Shown here: in pieces, positions 26,707-37,538 of the stretch | Position numbering within the stretch: position 1 is the first letter of the stretch | How the letters are laid out: each line of letters opens with the position of its first letter | DNA from: Leptotrichia sp. oral taxon 218 | Lineage (GTDB): Bacteria; Fusobacteriota; Fusobacteriia; Fusobacteriales; Leptotrichiaceae | DNA length: 64,000 nt | Reading direction: 5' to 3' | NCBI RefSeq assembly: GCF_018128225.1 | Contig: NZ_CP072377.1 | Span: 2,108,001 to 2,172,000, forward strand | Made by a program: the position numbers and the translations under genes | The notes under the pieces: generated by a model | The model's database searches: none | Told to the model about the DNA's origin: nothing | The model's input: the letters and a program-made list of their open reading frames with translations, nothing else

Positions 26707-27843
26707 ATGAAAATATTACATTTGGCTGATTTGCATATTGGAAAAAAGATTAATGAGTTTTCGATGATTGAAGATCAGAAATTTATTTTGAAGCAAATTT
26801 TGGAAATAATGGATGATGTGAAACCTGACGCCGTTATAATTGCGGGAGATGTCTATGACAAAACTGTGCCAACGATAGAAGCTGTCGAACTTTTGGATGA
26901 TTTTATTTTTGAAATTTCTAAAAGAGAAATTAGTACATTCATAATTAGCGGAAATCACGATTCAGCGGAAAGACTTTCATTTGGAGCAAAAGTTATGAAA
27001 TTTGGAAAAATTTATATTTCGCCTGTTTTTGATGGGAAAGTTTCAAAATATACATTGTCTGACGAAAATGGCAAGATTAATTTTTATCTGCTGCCGTTTT
27101 TAAAACCTGTGAATGTGAAAAAATATTTTTTGGATGAAGAAATAAATTCTTATGACGATGCGGCAAAATTAATTGTAAAGAATATGAATATTGATGTTTC
27201 TCAAAGAAATATTTTAATTGCACATCAATTTGTGACTGAAACTTCTCAAAGTGAACTTGAAGAAAAAAATGTCGGTGGACTCGACAACATAAGTTCTGAG
27301 ATTTTTTATGATTTTGACTATGTGGCATTAGGACATATTCACAGAGCTTATAATATTGGAGAAAAGAAGAGAATTAGATATTGTGGGTCTCCGTTGAAAT
27401 ATTCACTTTCTGAAATAAATTCGGAAAAGTCAGTCACGATTGTGGAAATAAATTCGAAAAATGATTTTAAGGTGGAAACTGTTGCACTTGTACCGCTGCG
27501 GGATATGCAAGTTATAAAAGGGACTTTTGAAGAAATTACAAAGAAATTGTTTTATTGTAATGTAAACACGAAAAATTATATTTCAATAATTTTGACTGAT
27601 GAGAATGAAGTTCCAAATGCGCTGCAAAAATTGCGAGATATTTACGAAAATATTTTAAAATTGGAGTACGACAATAAAAGAACTCAAAAATATAATAAAA
27701 TTGATTTTGAAAAAATTAAAAAAAGAGATCCATTTGAAGTTTTTTCAGAATTTTATGAACTGCAAAATAATCAGAAGATGACAACTGAGCAGGAAGAAAT
27801 AATGAAAAATTTAATTGACGAAATTTGGGAGGGAGAATTATGA
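26707..27843 (+). CDS. sbcD: SbcD/Mre11-type DNA nuclease subunit
   Basis: 378 residues from the ATG at 26707. The calcineurin-like phosphoesterase motifs run in order: HLADLHIGKK (DxH), IAGDVYDK (GD), SGNHDSAERL (GNHD), LIAHQFV and LGHIHRAY (GHxH). These coordinate two Mn2+ for double-strand exonuclease and hairpin endonuclease activity. It forms the SbcCD complex with the next gene's product and processes palindromes and broken ends. The stop overlaps the sbcC start (ATGA). It lies just downstream of the TnpB element end. Confidence 0.95.
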   Translation: MKILHLADLHIGKKINEFSMIEDQKFILKQILEIMDDVKPDAVIIAGDVYDKTVPTIEAVELLDDFIFEISKREISTFIISGNHDSAERLSFGAKVMKFGKIYISPVFDGKVSKYTLSDENGKINFYLLPFLKPVNVKKYFLDEEINSYDDAAKLIVKNMNIDVSQRNILIAHQFVTETSQSELEEKNVGGLDNISSEIFYDFDYVALGHIHRAYNIGEKKRIRYCGSPLKYSLSEINSEKSVTIVEINSKNDFKVETVALVPLRDMQVIKGTFEEITKKLFYCNVNTKNYISIILTDENEVPNALQKLRDIYENILKLEYDNKRTQKYNKIDFEKIKKRDPFEVFSEFYELQNNQKMTTEQEEIMKNLIDEIWEGEL

Positions 27844-30800
27844 GACCTTTAAAACTTATTGTTTCCGCTTTTAAATCTTATGGTGGAAAAGAAGAAATTG
27901 ATTTTACAAAATTGGGAAATGATGGAATTTATTTGATTACTGGAAAAACTGGAGCTGGAAAAACTACGATTTTTGATGCAATTAGTTATGCACTTTTTGG
28001 AAGTCTGAGCGATGGAACTAGTGAAAACATGACTTTGAGATCTAAATATGCGAAAGAAGATGTGGCTACATTTGTGGAACTTACATTTTCCTACAAAAAT
28101 AAAATTTATTATATTAAAAGAAATCCAGCTTACGAGAGAAAGTCAAAAAGAGGGAAAAATAAAACTACAACTGAAAATGCAAAAGTGGAATTACATCTTC
28201 CAGATGGAAAAGTTTTAACAAAAAAAGATGAAGTTGCAAAAAAAATAAAAGATATTTTGGGAGTCAATGAAGATCAATTTGGTAAAATTTGCATGATTGC
28301 GCAAGGAGCTTTTGCAAAATTTTTGTTTGCTAAGACTCCCGAGAAAGAAAGTATTTTTAGAGAAATTTTTAAAACAACAAATTATGAAACTTTAGAAAAA
28401 AAAATGAAGGAAAAATATAAAAAAGTTGAAGACGAAGATAACCTTCTGACGGAACAGATAAAAAGTTTTAAAGAAAGAGTGGAATGTAGCAAAGATTTTG
28501 AGTCAGATTTTTTTGATGAAAATGAAAAAAATTTAGATTTCTCTGAATTTTTGAGTGAATTGATTTTGTTTCAAGAAAAAGAAGAAAAAAATTTGAAAAA
28601 TAAAATTAAAAAAATTGAAGGCGATAAAAAAAATGTTGAAAAAAATTTGGATATTGCGAAAGAAATTGAAATAAAAAAAGAAAAATTAGAAGAATTAAAA
28701 AAAGAAAAATTAGAAGAAGAAATTAATTTTGAAAATTATAAAAAAAACTTGGAAAAACATGCGAATGAAGAAAATAAAATTTATGAATTAAATACGAGAA
28801 AAGAAATTATAAAAAATGATTTGAAGAAATATTCGGAATTGAAAAATTTGGAAGATGAAAAAAGTAATTTGGAAAAATTAGTTTTTGAAAAAGAAAATAA
28901 AAAAGATGATTTAAAAAATCAAATTGAACTTGAATCAAAGAAATTGGAAATTTTAAAAGACAAAAAAGATGATTTGGAAAAATCTTCTAAAAATATTTTT
29001 AAATTTGAAAGTCAGTTGAAAGAGTCAAAAAATCAAATTGAAAAATTGGAAGAGTTAAAAAAACTTTTTGAGGATTATTGCGAGAAAAAAGAAAAGAAAA
29101 AAAATTTTGAAACTGAAGTTCAAAATTTGGAAAAAATAGAAAATAAAATTTTAGATGAAATTAAAAAAAATAATAATTTTTTAAAAAATAAAGAAGAAGA
29201 ATTTATAAAATTTGAAACGATTGAAAAAAATTTTGCAGATTTTTCTTTGAAAAAAAATAAAATTTCAAATGATTTAAAAAATTTGGAAAATCTAAAAATT
29301 TTAAATTCTGAAATTGACAAAACTTCGATTGAGTATAATTTGAAATTAAAAGAGTTTGAAGAAAGTCAAGAAAGTTATGAAGCTCAAAATAAAATTTCTC
29401 GAAATTTAAGAAAAATTTATAACATCAATCAAGCTGGAATTCTTGCAAAAACTTTAGTTGAAAATAAACCTTGTCCAGTCTGTGGCTCAAAAGTTCATCC
29501 AAAACCAGCATGTACTTCTCAAATTGAAAATATAACTTTGGAGGAAGTGGAAGAAAAAGAAAACAAATCTGAAGAAATGCTTTTTAAAGTGAATAAATTA
29601 AGTGCAAATTGTGGAGAAATTTTAAAAGAAATTGAAATCAAAAAAAATAATTTACAAAAAAATTTAAAAGATTTTTTTCAAATTGAAAATCTTGAGAAAG
29701 AAAAAATTGACGAATGGATAGTTAATAAATTTTCTTTTTTGAAAGATGAAATGAAAAAAATAGATGATTTGATTGAAAAAGAAAAAGATAGGGAAAAAGA
29801 AAAAGAAAATTGTAAAAAAGAAATTAAATTATTAAAAGAAGAATTGGAAAAACTAAATTCTTCTCAAAAATTAAATTTAGAAAAAAAGACAAAGGCAAAT
29901 TCTTTCAAAGTGGAAGCAGATACTAATTTTAAAAATGTTGTTCTTGAAATTGAAAAGCGAACAAAGAAAAATTTTGAATTTGAAACTGAAAAAATTGAAC
30001 TTTTAAAAAGAGAAAAAGTTTTGTTAAAAGAAAAAGAAGAACTGCAAAATTTTATTAAAATTGAAGAACAAAATAATTTAGAGCTAAAAAATTTGAAAGA
30101 AGAGATTCCAAAAAAAGAAAAAGAAATTGAAAATAAAAAAAGTAATGTGATTGAATTGGAAAAAGAAATGACTTCGATGAAAACTGATTTGAAAAATTGC
30201 AAAAAAGAAATTGAAAAAATAAAAAATAATCTTGAATTTGAAAATGAAGAGTTTGCAGAAGATAAAATTTTAGAATTTGAAAATGAAATTTTTAAAATTA
30301 GAAAAAAAATAAAAGATGAAAAAGCTCAATTTGATGAATCAGATAAAAAATTAGCTTTGCAGGAAAAAGAAATTTTTGATTTAAAAAAAGAAATTGAAAA
30401 AAATAAAGATTTTAACATAGATTTTCTTTCGCAAGAATTTGAAATGCTAAAAAATAAATTGGATTCACAAACAGAAATTTTTCAACAAAATAATTCTAAA
30501 CTTTCAATAAATCAAAAAATTTTAAGGGAATATGAAGAAAAACTTGGTCAATTAAAAGAAGTTCAAAGAAAAAATACTTTACTAAAAGCTCTTTTTGATA
30601 CGATTCAAGGGAAAATTGCGGGAAAAGATAAAATAAGATTTGAAACTTATGTTCATATAAAATATTTTGAAAAGATACTTTTTAAAGCTAATAAAAGATT
30701 TTTTGCGATGTCGGATGGAAAATATGAACTGAAAAGAAGCGAGAGTGCTTTTAGAACTGCAAAAATTGGGTTAAATTTAGATGTTTATGATTATCATAAC

Positions 30801-33043
30801 GGAACTGTCAGGGAAGTTTCGACGCTTTCGGGTGGAGAATCATTTTTGGCATCATTGTCACTAGCTCTTGGATTTTCTGATGTTGTTCAAGAAATGTCAG
30901 GTGGAATTCAGCTTGAAACTTTGTTTATTAAATAGTACAAGAACACTCGCGACTTTATTCGTGAGATGAATTGCACGAAAATTTTAGTAAGCATATAGGG
31001 AAACTTGTATGTAGACACGGAGCAAAACCGTACAACAAAGAAACTGAACTGCTGGGAACTCTTAAAGCTAGTATAACCACAACATAATACCTAAGTGAAT
31101 GGTATAAGTGTGAAGGTAGCGAAAGCAGAAAAAATATACTAGATGGTGCAAGGTTAAATCCTAAACATTATGATAATAGACAATCAGCAGCTAAGCCTGA
31201 AAAGGAAAGTTCAACGACTATCCCTCGTGAGGGGAGTACAATACAAGCGATTGGTATTGGAAGTGGTTTCGCCTAAGTCCTTGAAATAGGATATGGATAA
31301 GATATAGTCTGTGCTTGTTAGAGATAACAAGAAGTTCAAGGCTAATCTCCTTAATTTATTAAGGAGTATATATGCCAAGAGAACTGCATAAGTAGTAGCG
31401 CACTTGTGTGAACGACGCTTCCCACTGTTGTGGGGTTTTAAAAACTTTAAAAATATTTAAAAATAAACAGATAAAATGTAGAATACATGATATAATATCT
31501 CTGATGAAAAGGAGGTGATATCTATGTATTTAACTTTAAAACAACAAGTAAAACATCTTAGTAAGAAAGAGTTTAGGAATTTAAAATATTTATCTCATAT
31601 AGCCAAGAACTTAACTAATGAAGCTATATATAATATTAGACAGTATTATTTTAATAAGAAAAAGTATTTAAGTTATAACGAAAACTATAAAATGCTTAAA
31701 AACAGTGAGAACTATAAGAAGTTAAATTCTAATATGGCTCAACAAATTCTAAAAGAAGTAGACGGAAGTTTCAAATCATTTTTTGGACTTTTAAAACTTG
31801 CTAAAAATGGTCAATATGATAATAAGAAAATAAAATTACCTAAATATCTTGCTAAAGATGGATTTACAACTCTTGTTATAGGTTTTGTTAGATTAAAAGA
31901 TGATATTCTGATAGTTCCTTATTCAAATTCGTTTAAGAAAACTCATCAGGAAGTTAAAATTAAGCTGCCACCAGTATTGAAAGGTAAGAAGATAAAAGAA
32001 ATTAGAATAATACCAAAACAACATTCTAGGTACTTTGAAATTCAATATACTTATGAAGTAGAGGAAGTTCAAAGGGAATTAAACAAAGAAAATGGACTAG
32101 GAATAGATTTAGGTATAGACAATCTATGTACTTGTGTTACAAATAACGGAGCTTCATTCCTAATAGACGGCAGAAAATTAAAATCTATTAATCAATACTA
32201 TAACAAGACAAATGCAAAATTGCAAAGCATTAAAGATAAGCAAAAGATAGAGCATATAACATTAAGGCAAAAGAGAATAGCTAGAAGGAGAAATAATCGC
32301 ATAAATGATTATCTTTCAAAAGCAGCAAGAATAATTATAAATTATTGTCTTAATAATGATATAGGAAGAATAGTTCTAGGATATAATGAAGATTTTCAAA
32401 GAAAATCAAATATTGGAAGCATAAATAATCAGAACTTTGTAAATATACCATATGGAAAATTAAGAGATAAACTAATATATCTATGTAAACTATATGGAAT
32501 AGAATTTAAACTGCAAGAAGAGAGTTATACATCAAAAGCAAGTTTCTTTGATGGAGATGAAATTCCAATATATGATAAAGAAAATCAAAAAGAATATATA
32601 TTCAGTGGAAAAAGGATAAAAAGAGGACTATATCAAACAAGCACAGGTAAAATCATAAATGCGGATTGTAATGGAGCATTAAATATATTAAGAAAAAGTA
32701 AAGTTGTGGATTTAAGTGTCCTATACAATAGAGGTGAGCTGAACACACCTAAAAGAATAAGGGTAGTGTAAAGCTATCAAACTTCTTAGAAAATTTTTAA
32801 ATATTTTTAGAGATTTTAGAACCCTGTGACTTTAGTCGTGGGAGGTTCAGTGACGAAGGATTTGGAACGCTTGATGATACGACGCTGGAACAAGCGATGA
32901 CTGCACTAAAAGGTCTTTCAACTGACGGTAAACTAATTGGAATAATTTCGCATGTCAATGAATTGAAGGAAGAAATTGAAAAACAAATTGTCATAACAAA
33001 AGATAGTGCTGGAAATAGTCATGCAAAAATAAATATTTCATAA
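27840..33043 (+). CDS. sbcC: SbcC/Rad50-type ATPase, interrupted by an IStron (exons 27840..30928 and 32851..33043)
   Basis: Joining the two exons gives 1,093 residues. Walker A is GKTGAGKT (residues 35-42). Long Lys/Glu coiled coils flank the zinc hook CPVC near residue 545. The ABC signature is LSGGES near residue 1000. Exon 1 ends in QLETLFI and exon 2 begins DEGFGTLDDTTLEQA, so the break falls within Walker B (LFIDEG), which supplies the Mg-binding Asp and catalytic Glu. Unspliced message would end two codons later (...LFIK stop), giving a protein without Walker B. The junction codon ATT is shared between exons. Function therefore requires accurate splicing of the inserted element. A terminator follows exon 2. 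Confidence 0.93.
30929..31370 (+). ncRNA. Group I intron ribozyme core (IA-like)
   Basis: The four conserved core strands occur in order. P: AATTGCACGAAA (30969-30980). Q: AATCAGCAGC (31182-31191). R: GTTCAACGACTA (31209-31220). S: AAGATATAGTCT (31299-31310). R and S match the group I consensus almost exactly, and GACTA of R pairs with TAGTC of S to form P7. A P9-like hairpin follows, CTTGTTA-GAGA-TAACAAG (31314-31331), with a GNRA tetraloop, then a second hairpin at 31347-31366. A P1 is possible with U30928 paired to G30935, but it is short and bulged. The 3' boundary of the core is approximate; the splice site is at 32850. Confidence 0.88.
31524..32771 (+). CDS. tnpB: TnpB RNA-guided nuclease of the IStron
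   Basis: 415 residues from the ATG at 31524, eight bases after AAAGGAGG, with TATAAT at 31491-31496 upstream. It is intact. RuvC residues: Asp in LGIDLGIDNL, Glu in LQEESYTSKASF and Asp in INADCNGALNI. The zinc-ribbon Cys pairs are replaced by the DGDEIPIYD and FSGKRIKRGLYQT segment typical of this subgroup. It should cut DNA matching the guide made from sequence 3' of the element's right end, thereby favouring retention of the transposon. It is unrelated in sequence to the tnpB at 25.4 kb beyond the shared fold. Confidence 0.9.
   Translation: MYLTLKQQVKHLSKKEFRNLKYLSHIAKNLTNEAIYNIRQYYFNKKKYLSYNENYKMLKNSENYKKLNSNMAQQILKEVDGSFKSFFGLLKLAKNGQYDNKKIKLPKYLAKDGFTTLVIGFVRLKDDILIVPYSNSFKKTHQEVKIKLPPVLKGKKIKEIRIIPKQHSRYFEIQYTYEVEEVQRELNKENGLGIDLGIDNLCTCVTNNGASFLIDGRKLKSINQYYNKTNAKLQSIKDKQKIEHITLRQKRIARRRNNRINDYLSKAARIIINYCLNNDIGRIVLGYNEDFQRKSNIGSINNQNFVNIPYGKLRDKLIYLCKLYGIEFKLQEESYTSKASFFDGDEIPIYDKENQKEYIFSGKRIKRGLYQTSTGKIINADCNGALNILRKSKVVDLSVLYNRGELNTPKRIRVV
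32772..32850 (+). ncRNA. IStron right end: predicted omega-RNA scaffold and 3' splice site
   Basis: The 79 bases after the tnpB stop end in the transposon right-end hairpin CTGTGACTTTAGTCGTGG and GGAGGTTCAG. In IS605-type elements this region encodes the 3' end of the guide RNA scaffold. The guide would start at 32851 with TGACGAAGGATTTGGAACGC, which is sbcC exon 2. The same bases form the intron's 3' splice site, so splicing and guide-RNA production compete. The extent of the scaffold into tnpB is not visible from sequence alone. Confidence 0.6.
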
Positions 33044-33048
33044 AAAAA

Positions 33049-33076
33049 CAGGAGTTATTAAAACTCCTGAATTTTT
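33049..33076 (+). terminator. Terminator after sbcC
   Basis: CAGGAGT/ACTCCTG stem, seven-base loop, then AATTTTT. Confidence 0.88.
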
Positions 33077-33129
33077 GAGGAGAGTGTTCAGAATTTTGAG
33101 TTTACACAAAAATTTTTATGCACTCCATC

Positions 33130-34690
<1,561 letters not shown>

Positions 34691-35023
34691 TTAAAAATTT
34701 TTAAAATTAAAAAATCTTCATAACTTCAAAAGAGAGATGATCATAATTAACCATCTCTCTTCCCAAATTTTACATTACTATTTAATTTCCCAATAATTAT
34801 ATCTTTATCCATTTCTAATTATTATCCAAACTTTATTTAAACCATTGTTTTCTTTCCCCTTTAATTATATTGTACTCCTAATTTTTTCCAATTACAAGTT
34901 TTTTTTAAAATAAAAAAAACAAGTTTATAATAAAAAAATACACCTTCAATACTTTTTATAGCACTTTCAGTGTATTTTTATTTCATTATATTCTATTTTT
35001 TATTTTAAATTTAAAGAAATTTA
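34691..35023. other. Intergenic region between IS copy 2 and ilvE
   Basis: About 330 bases without a gene. It holds a nine-base hairpin AGAGAGATG/CATCTCTCT (34731-34739 and 34752-34760) lacking a good T run, and the ilvE terminator. No trace of the missing N-terminal part of the GH1 gene is seen here. Confidence 0.7.
34932..34976 (-). terminator. ilvE terminator
   Basis: On the minus strand AATACAC pairs with GTGTATT around a 26-base loop, followed by a T run. The long loop makes it weaker than the others. Confidence 0.6.
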
Positions 35024-35965
35024 TTATTCAACAACAAATAACCATTCTTTAGATAATTCGTGATCTCCATTAATAACTTTTTCATATTCACCTTTTAACA
35101 ATTCATAGAATTTACCAGGTTTTGGTTCAGCATGGAAGTCTAATTGTCCAATTGGTCTTTGATCTAATGATTCGGCATAAGTGATTTTCATTGCTGTTCC
35201 TGTTACTAACAATTCATCTGCTGTAAATACCATTGATCTGTCAATTTTTCCACGGTTGATTTTGTATCCATTGTATTCTAATAATTCTAATGCTGATCTT
35301 ACTGTAATTCCTTCAAGTGCTGCATTTCCTGTATCAGGAATAATTACTTGATCTCTGTAGATTAATACAATATTTGCAACAGAAACTTCTACTACATTTC
35401 CTGCATCATCAAACATTAACGCATCATCGTAACCATTTCTTTGAGCATCACTTGTAGCTAGGAATGAATTGATGTAAGATCCACCTGCTTTTGCTTTAGT
35501 TGGGATAGATGAATCGTTATATTTTCTATAAGTTGAACTCATCAATCTTAATCCACCTTTTGTACTTACATAATCTGCAAGTGGCAACATATAAATTGCT
35601 AAATCAAAATCAAGTCCTGCTTTTTTAGGTGATAATCTTGGTTCTTTACAGAAAATGAATGGTCTCATATAAAAATCTTCTTTAATATCGTTCTTTTTAA
35701 CTAATTCAGTTACAATATTTTTAAATTCATCCCATTCCATGAAAAATTCAAAACCTAACATTTTTGAAGCTGTCATAAGTCTTTTATAGTGATCTTCCAA
35801 TCTAAAAATTGCTACTTTCCCATTTCTGTAGTATCCTCTAACTCCACCGAAACAAGTTGTTCCATATTGTAAACTGTGAGTTGCAATACTTACTGTCGCT
35901 TTCTCAAATTCTACTATTTCTTTATCGAAATATGCATATTTCATAAATTCAGTTTTACCTGCCAT
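35024..35965 (-). CDS. ilvE: Branched-chain amino acid aminotransferase
   Basis: 313 residues, class IV PLP aminotransferase. The PLP-linked Lys lies in SSIPTKAKAGGSYINSFLA; other family blocks are HSLQYGTTCFGGVRGY, RLEDHYKRL, EVSVANIVLIY and the phosphate-binding ALEGITVRSALEL. It interconverts branched-chain 2-oxo acids and Leu, Ile and Val. GGAGG precedes the ATG by eight bases. It is a single-gene unit with its own promoter and terminator. Confidence 0.93.
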   Translation of the reverse strand: MAGKTEFMKYAYFDKEIVEFEKATVSIATHSLQYGTTCFGGVRGYYRNGKVAIFRLEDHYKRLMTASKMLGFEFFMEWDEFKNIVTELVKKNDIKEDFYMRPFIFCKEPRLSPKKAGLDFDLAIYMLPLADYVSTKGGLRLMSSTYRKYNDSSIPTKAKAGGSYINSFLATSDAQRNGYDDALMFDDAGNVVEVSVANIVLIYRDQVIIPDTGNAALEGITVRSALELLEYNGYKINRGKIDRSMVFTADELLVTGTAMKITYAESLDQRPIGQLDFHAEPKPGKFYELLKGEYEKVINGDHELSKEWLFVVE

Positions 35966-36011
35966 TAAATTTACCTCCAGTATTTTATTTCTATTTCTAT
36001 TCTTAGGTATT

Positions 36012-36040
36012 ATTTTACCACTTTTGGCTCAATATGTAAA
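36012..36040 (-). promoter_or_regulatory. ilvE promoter
   Basis: On the minus strand TTTACA (36040-36035), 17-base spacer, TAAAAT (36017-36012), about 46 bases before the ilvE start. Confidence 0.68.
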
Positions 36041-36188
36041 ATTTTTTTTGAGACGGACAAAGTAAAAAATTATTTTGCTTTCTCAAAAAAATGCTAATAA
36101 AAAAGCAAAAAATATGTTAAAATATAAAGAGTATAAATTGAATATACAAATAAAAAATTAATATTATAAAGATGAAAATGGAGGTAAT

Positions 36189-37514
36189 ATGAAACATACT
36201 GTAGCGATTGTTGGTAGACCAAATGTAGGGAAATCGACATTGTTTAATAAATTGGTAGGAGATAGGTTATCTATAGTAAAAGATGAGCCGGGAGTTACTC
36301 GTGATAGACTTTATCGTGAAATGGAATGGCTGGGAAATAAATTTTTACTTGTTGATACAGGTGGACTTGAGCCTAGAACTCAAGATTTTATGATGAGTAA
36401 GATAAAAAAACAGGCACAGGTTGCAATTGATGAAGCAGATGTAATTATATTTTTGGTGGATGGAAAAGCTGGAATTACAGGGCTTGATGAAGATGTAGCA
36501 ACAATTCTTCGTAAGCAGGATAAAAAAGTTATTGTAGCTGTCAATAAAATTGATAATTATATGAAGGAGCAGGAAAATATTTTTGAATTTTATGGGTTAG
36601 GATTTGAAGAAGTTATTGGAATTTCTGGAGAACATAAGACAAATTTGGGAGATTTGCTGGACGCTGTAGTTGAAAAATTTGACGATAAAAATACTAAAGA
36701 AATTTCAGAAGGGCTTAGCATTGCAATTCTTGGAAGACCAAATGCTGGAAAATCTTCGCTTTTAAATAAATTGTTGAATAAAGAGCGTTCGATTGTGAGC
36801 GATATTGCTGGAACAACAAGAGATACAATTGATTCGGCGCTAAAATATGATGGGGAGATGTACACTCTTATTGATACTGCAGGAATTCGGAGAAAATCTA
36901 AAGTTGAAGATGACATCGAGTATTACAGCGTGCTTCGTGCGATGAAAGCCATTAAAAGAGCGGATGTGTGCGTGTTAATGCTAGATGCGACAGAACTTTT
37001 GACGGATCAGGACAAAAGAATTGCAGGAATGATTTATGATGAAAGAAAGCCAATTATAATTGCAATTAACAAATGGGATTTGATTGAAAAAAATGACAAC
37101 AGCGTGAAAGAGTTTAAAGAGCTTGTCAAAGCGGATTTGGCATTTTTAGACTATGCTCCGATTGTGACAATTTCGGCGCTAACTGGAAAAAGAACGCTTA
37201 ATATTTTGGAACAGGCGAAATTTATCAATGAAGAATATCATAAAAAAGTTTCAACTGGAATATTAAATCAAATTTTAGCAGAAATTGTTGCGCAAAATCC
37301 TGTACCAACTCGAAAGGGAAGAGCAGTTAAACTTAATTATGCGACACAAATTAGCCAAGCACCGCCAAAATTTGTATTTTTTGCAAATAATCCAGAGTTG
37401 ATTCATTTTTCTTATAAGAGATATATTGAAAATAAACTTCGTGAATATTTTGGATTTGAAGGATGTCCTATTGATATAATTTTTAATAAAAAAGGTGACA
37501 AAATTTTTGGATAA
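36189..37514 (+). CDS. der: Ribosome-assembly GTPase Der (EngA)
   Basis: 441 residues with two tandem GTPase domains and a C-terminal KH-like domain. Domain 1: GRPNVGKST (residues 8-16), DTGG and NKID. Domain 2: GRPNAGKSS near residue 182, DTAGIRRKSK and NKWD. The KH-like part runs from about residue 355 to HFSYKRYIENKLREYFGF. It is essential for 50S maturation. GGAGG precedes the start. The next gene follows after 24 bases. Confidence 0.97.
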   Translation: MKHTVAIVGRPNVGKSTLFNKLVGDRLSIVKDEPGVTRDRLYREMEWLGNKFLLVDTGGLEPRTQDFMMSKIKKQAQVAIDEADVIIFLVDGKAGITGLDEDVATILRKQDKKVIVAVNKIDNYMKEQENIFEFYGLGFEEVIGISGEHKTNLGDLLDAVVEKFDDKNTKEISEGLSIAILGRPNAGKSSLLNKLLNKERSIVSDIAGTTRDTIDSALKYDGEMYTLIDTAGIRRKSKVEDDIEYYSVLRAMKAIKRADVCVLMLDATELLTDQDKRIAGMIYDERKPIIIAINKWDLIEKNDNSVKEFKELVKADLAFLDYAPIVTISALTGKRTLNILEQAKFINEEYHKKVSTGILNQILAEIVAQNPVPTRKGRAVKLNYATQISQAPPKFVFFANNPELIHFSYKRYIENKLREYFGFEGCPIDIIFNKKGDKIFG

Positions 37515-37538
37515 AAGTTTTTTACGAAAGGGAGATAG

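Larger units (their letters stand above)
30929..32850 (+). mobile_element. IStron: group I intron fused to an IS605-type TnpB element, inside sbcC
   Basis: 1,922 bp. The limits are fixed by the sbcC frame: the 5' exon ends in U (TTTAT, 30924-30928) and the element ends in G (GGTTCAG, 32850), matching group I rules (U before the 5' site, terminal omega-G). The 5' half has a full group I core; the 3' half has tnpB and an IS605-like right-end hairpin (CTGTGACTTTAGTCGTGG). The left end also has a hairpin (CTCGCGACTTTATTCGTGAG). There is no tnpA, so movement would need a transposase in trans. The general architecture is that of clostridial IStrons such as CdISt1 (established knowledge). Confidence 0.92.

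Noticed and set aside
28400-30400. Antisense Phe/Ser-rich frames opposite the sbcC coiled coil
   Set aside because: They are the complement of Lys/Glu-rich coding sequence, without ribosome sites.
30935-30940. sbcC truncated by simple nonsense mutation
   Set aside because: The missing C-terminal 64 residues are present in frame after 32850, with the exact Walker B continuation.
30935-31500. Group II intron with lost reverse transcriptase
   Set aside because: No domain V or GTGYG-type 5' end is seen; R and S group I strands with P7 pairing and the U/G splice-site rule fit a group I intron instead.
34731-34760. CRISPR-like short repeat or terminator
   Set aside because: A single hairpin with no repeated spacers and without a proper T run on either strand. 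No CRISPR array is seen anywhere in the window.
36060-36115. Terminator-like inverted repeat (TTTTGCTTT with AAAAGCAAAA) before der
   Set aside because: The loop is long, there is no following T run, and the pairing is almost all A-T; weak evidence either way.
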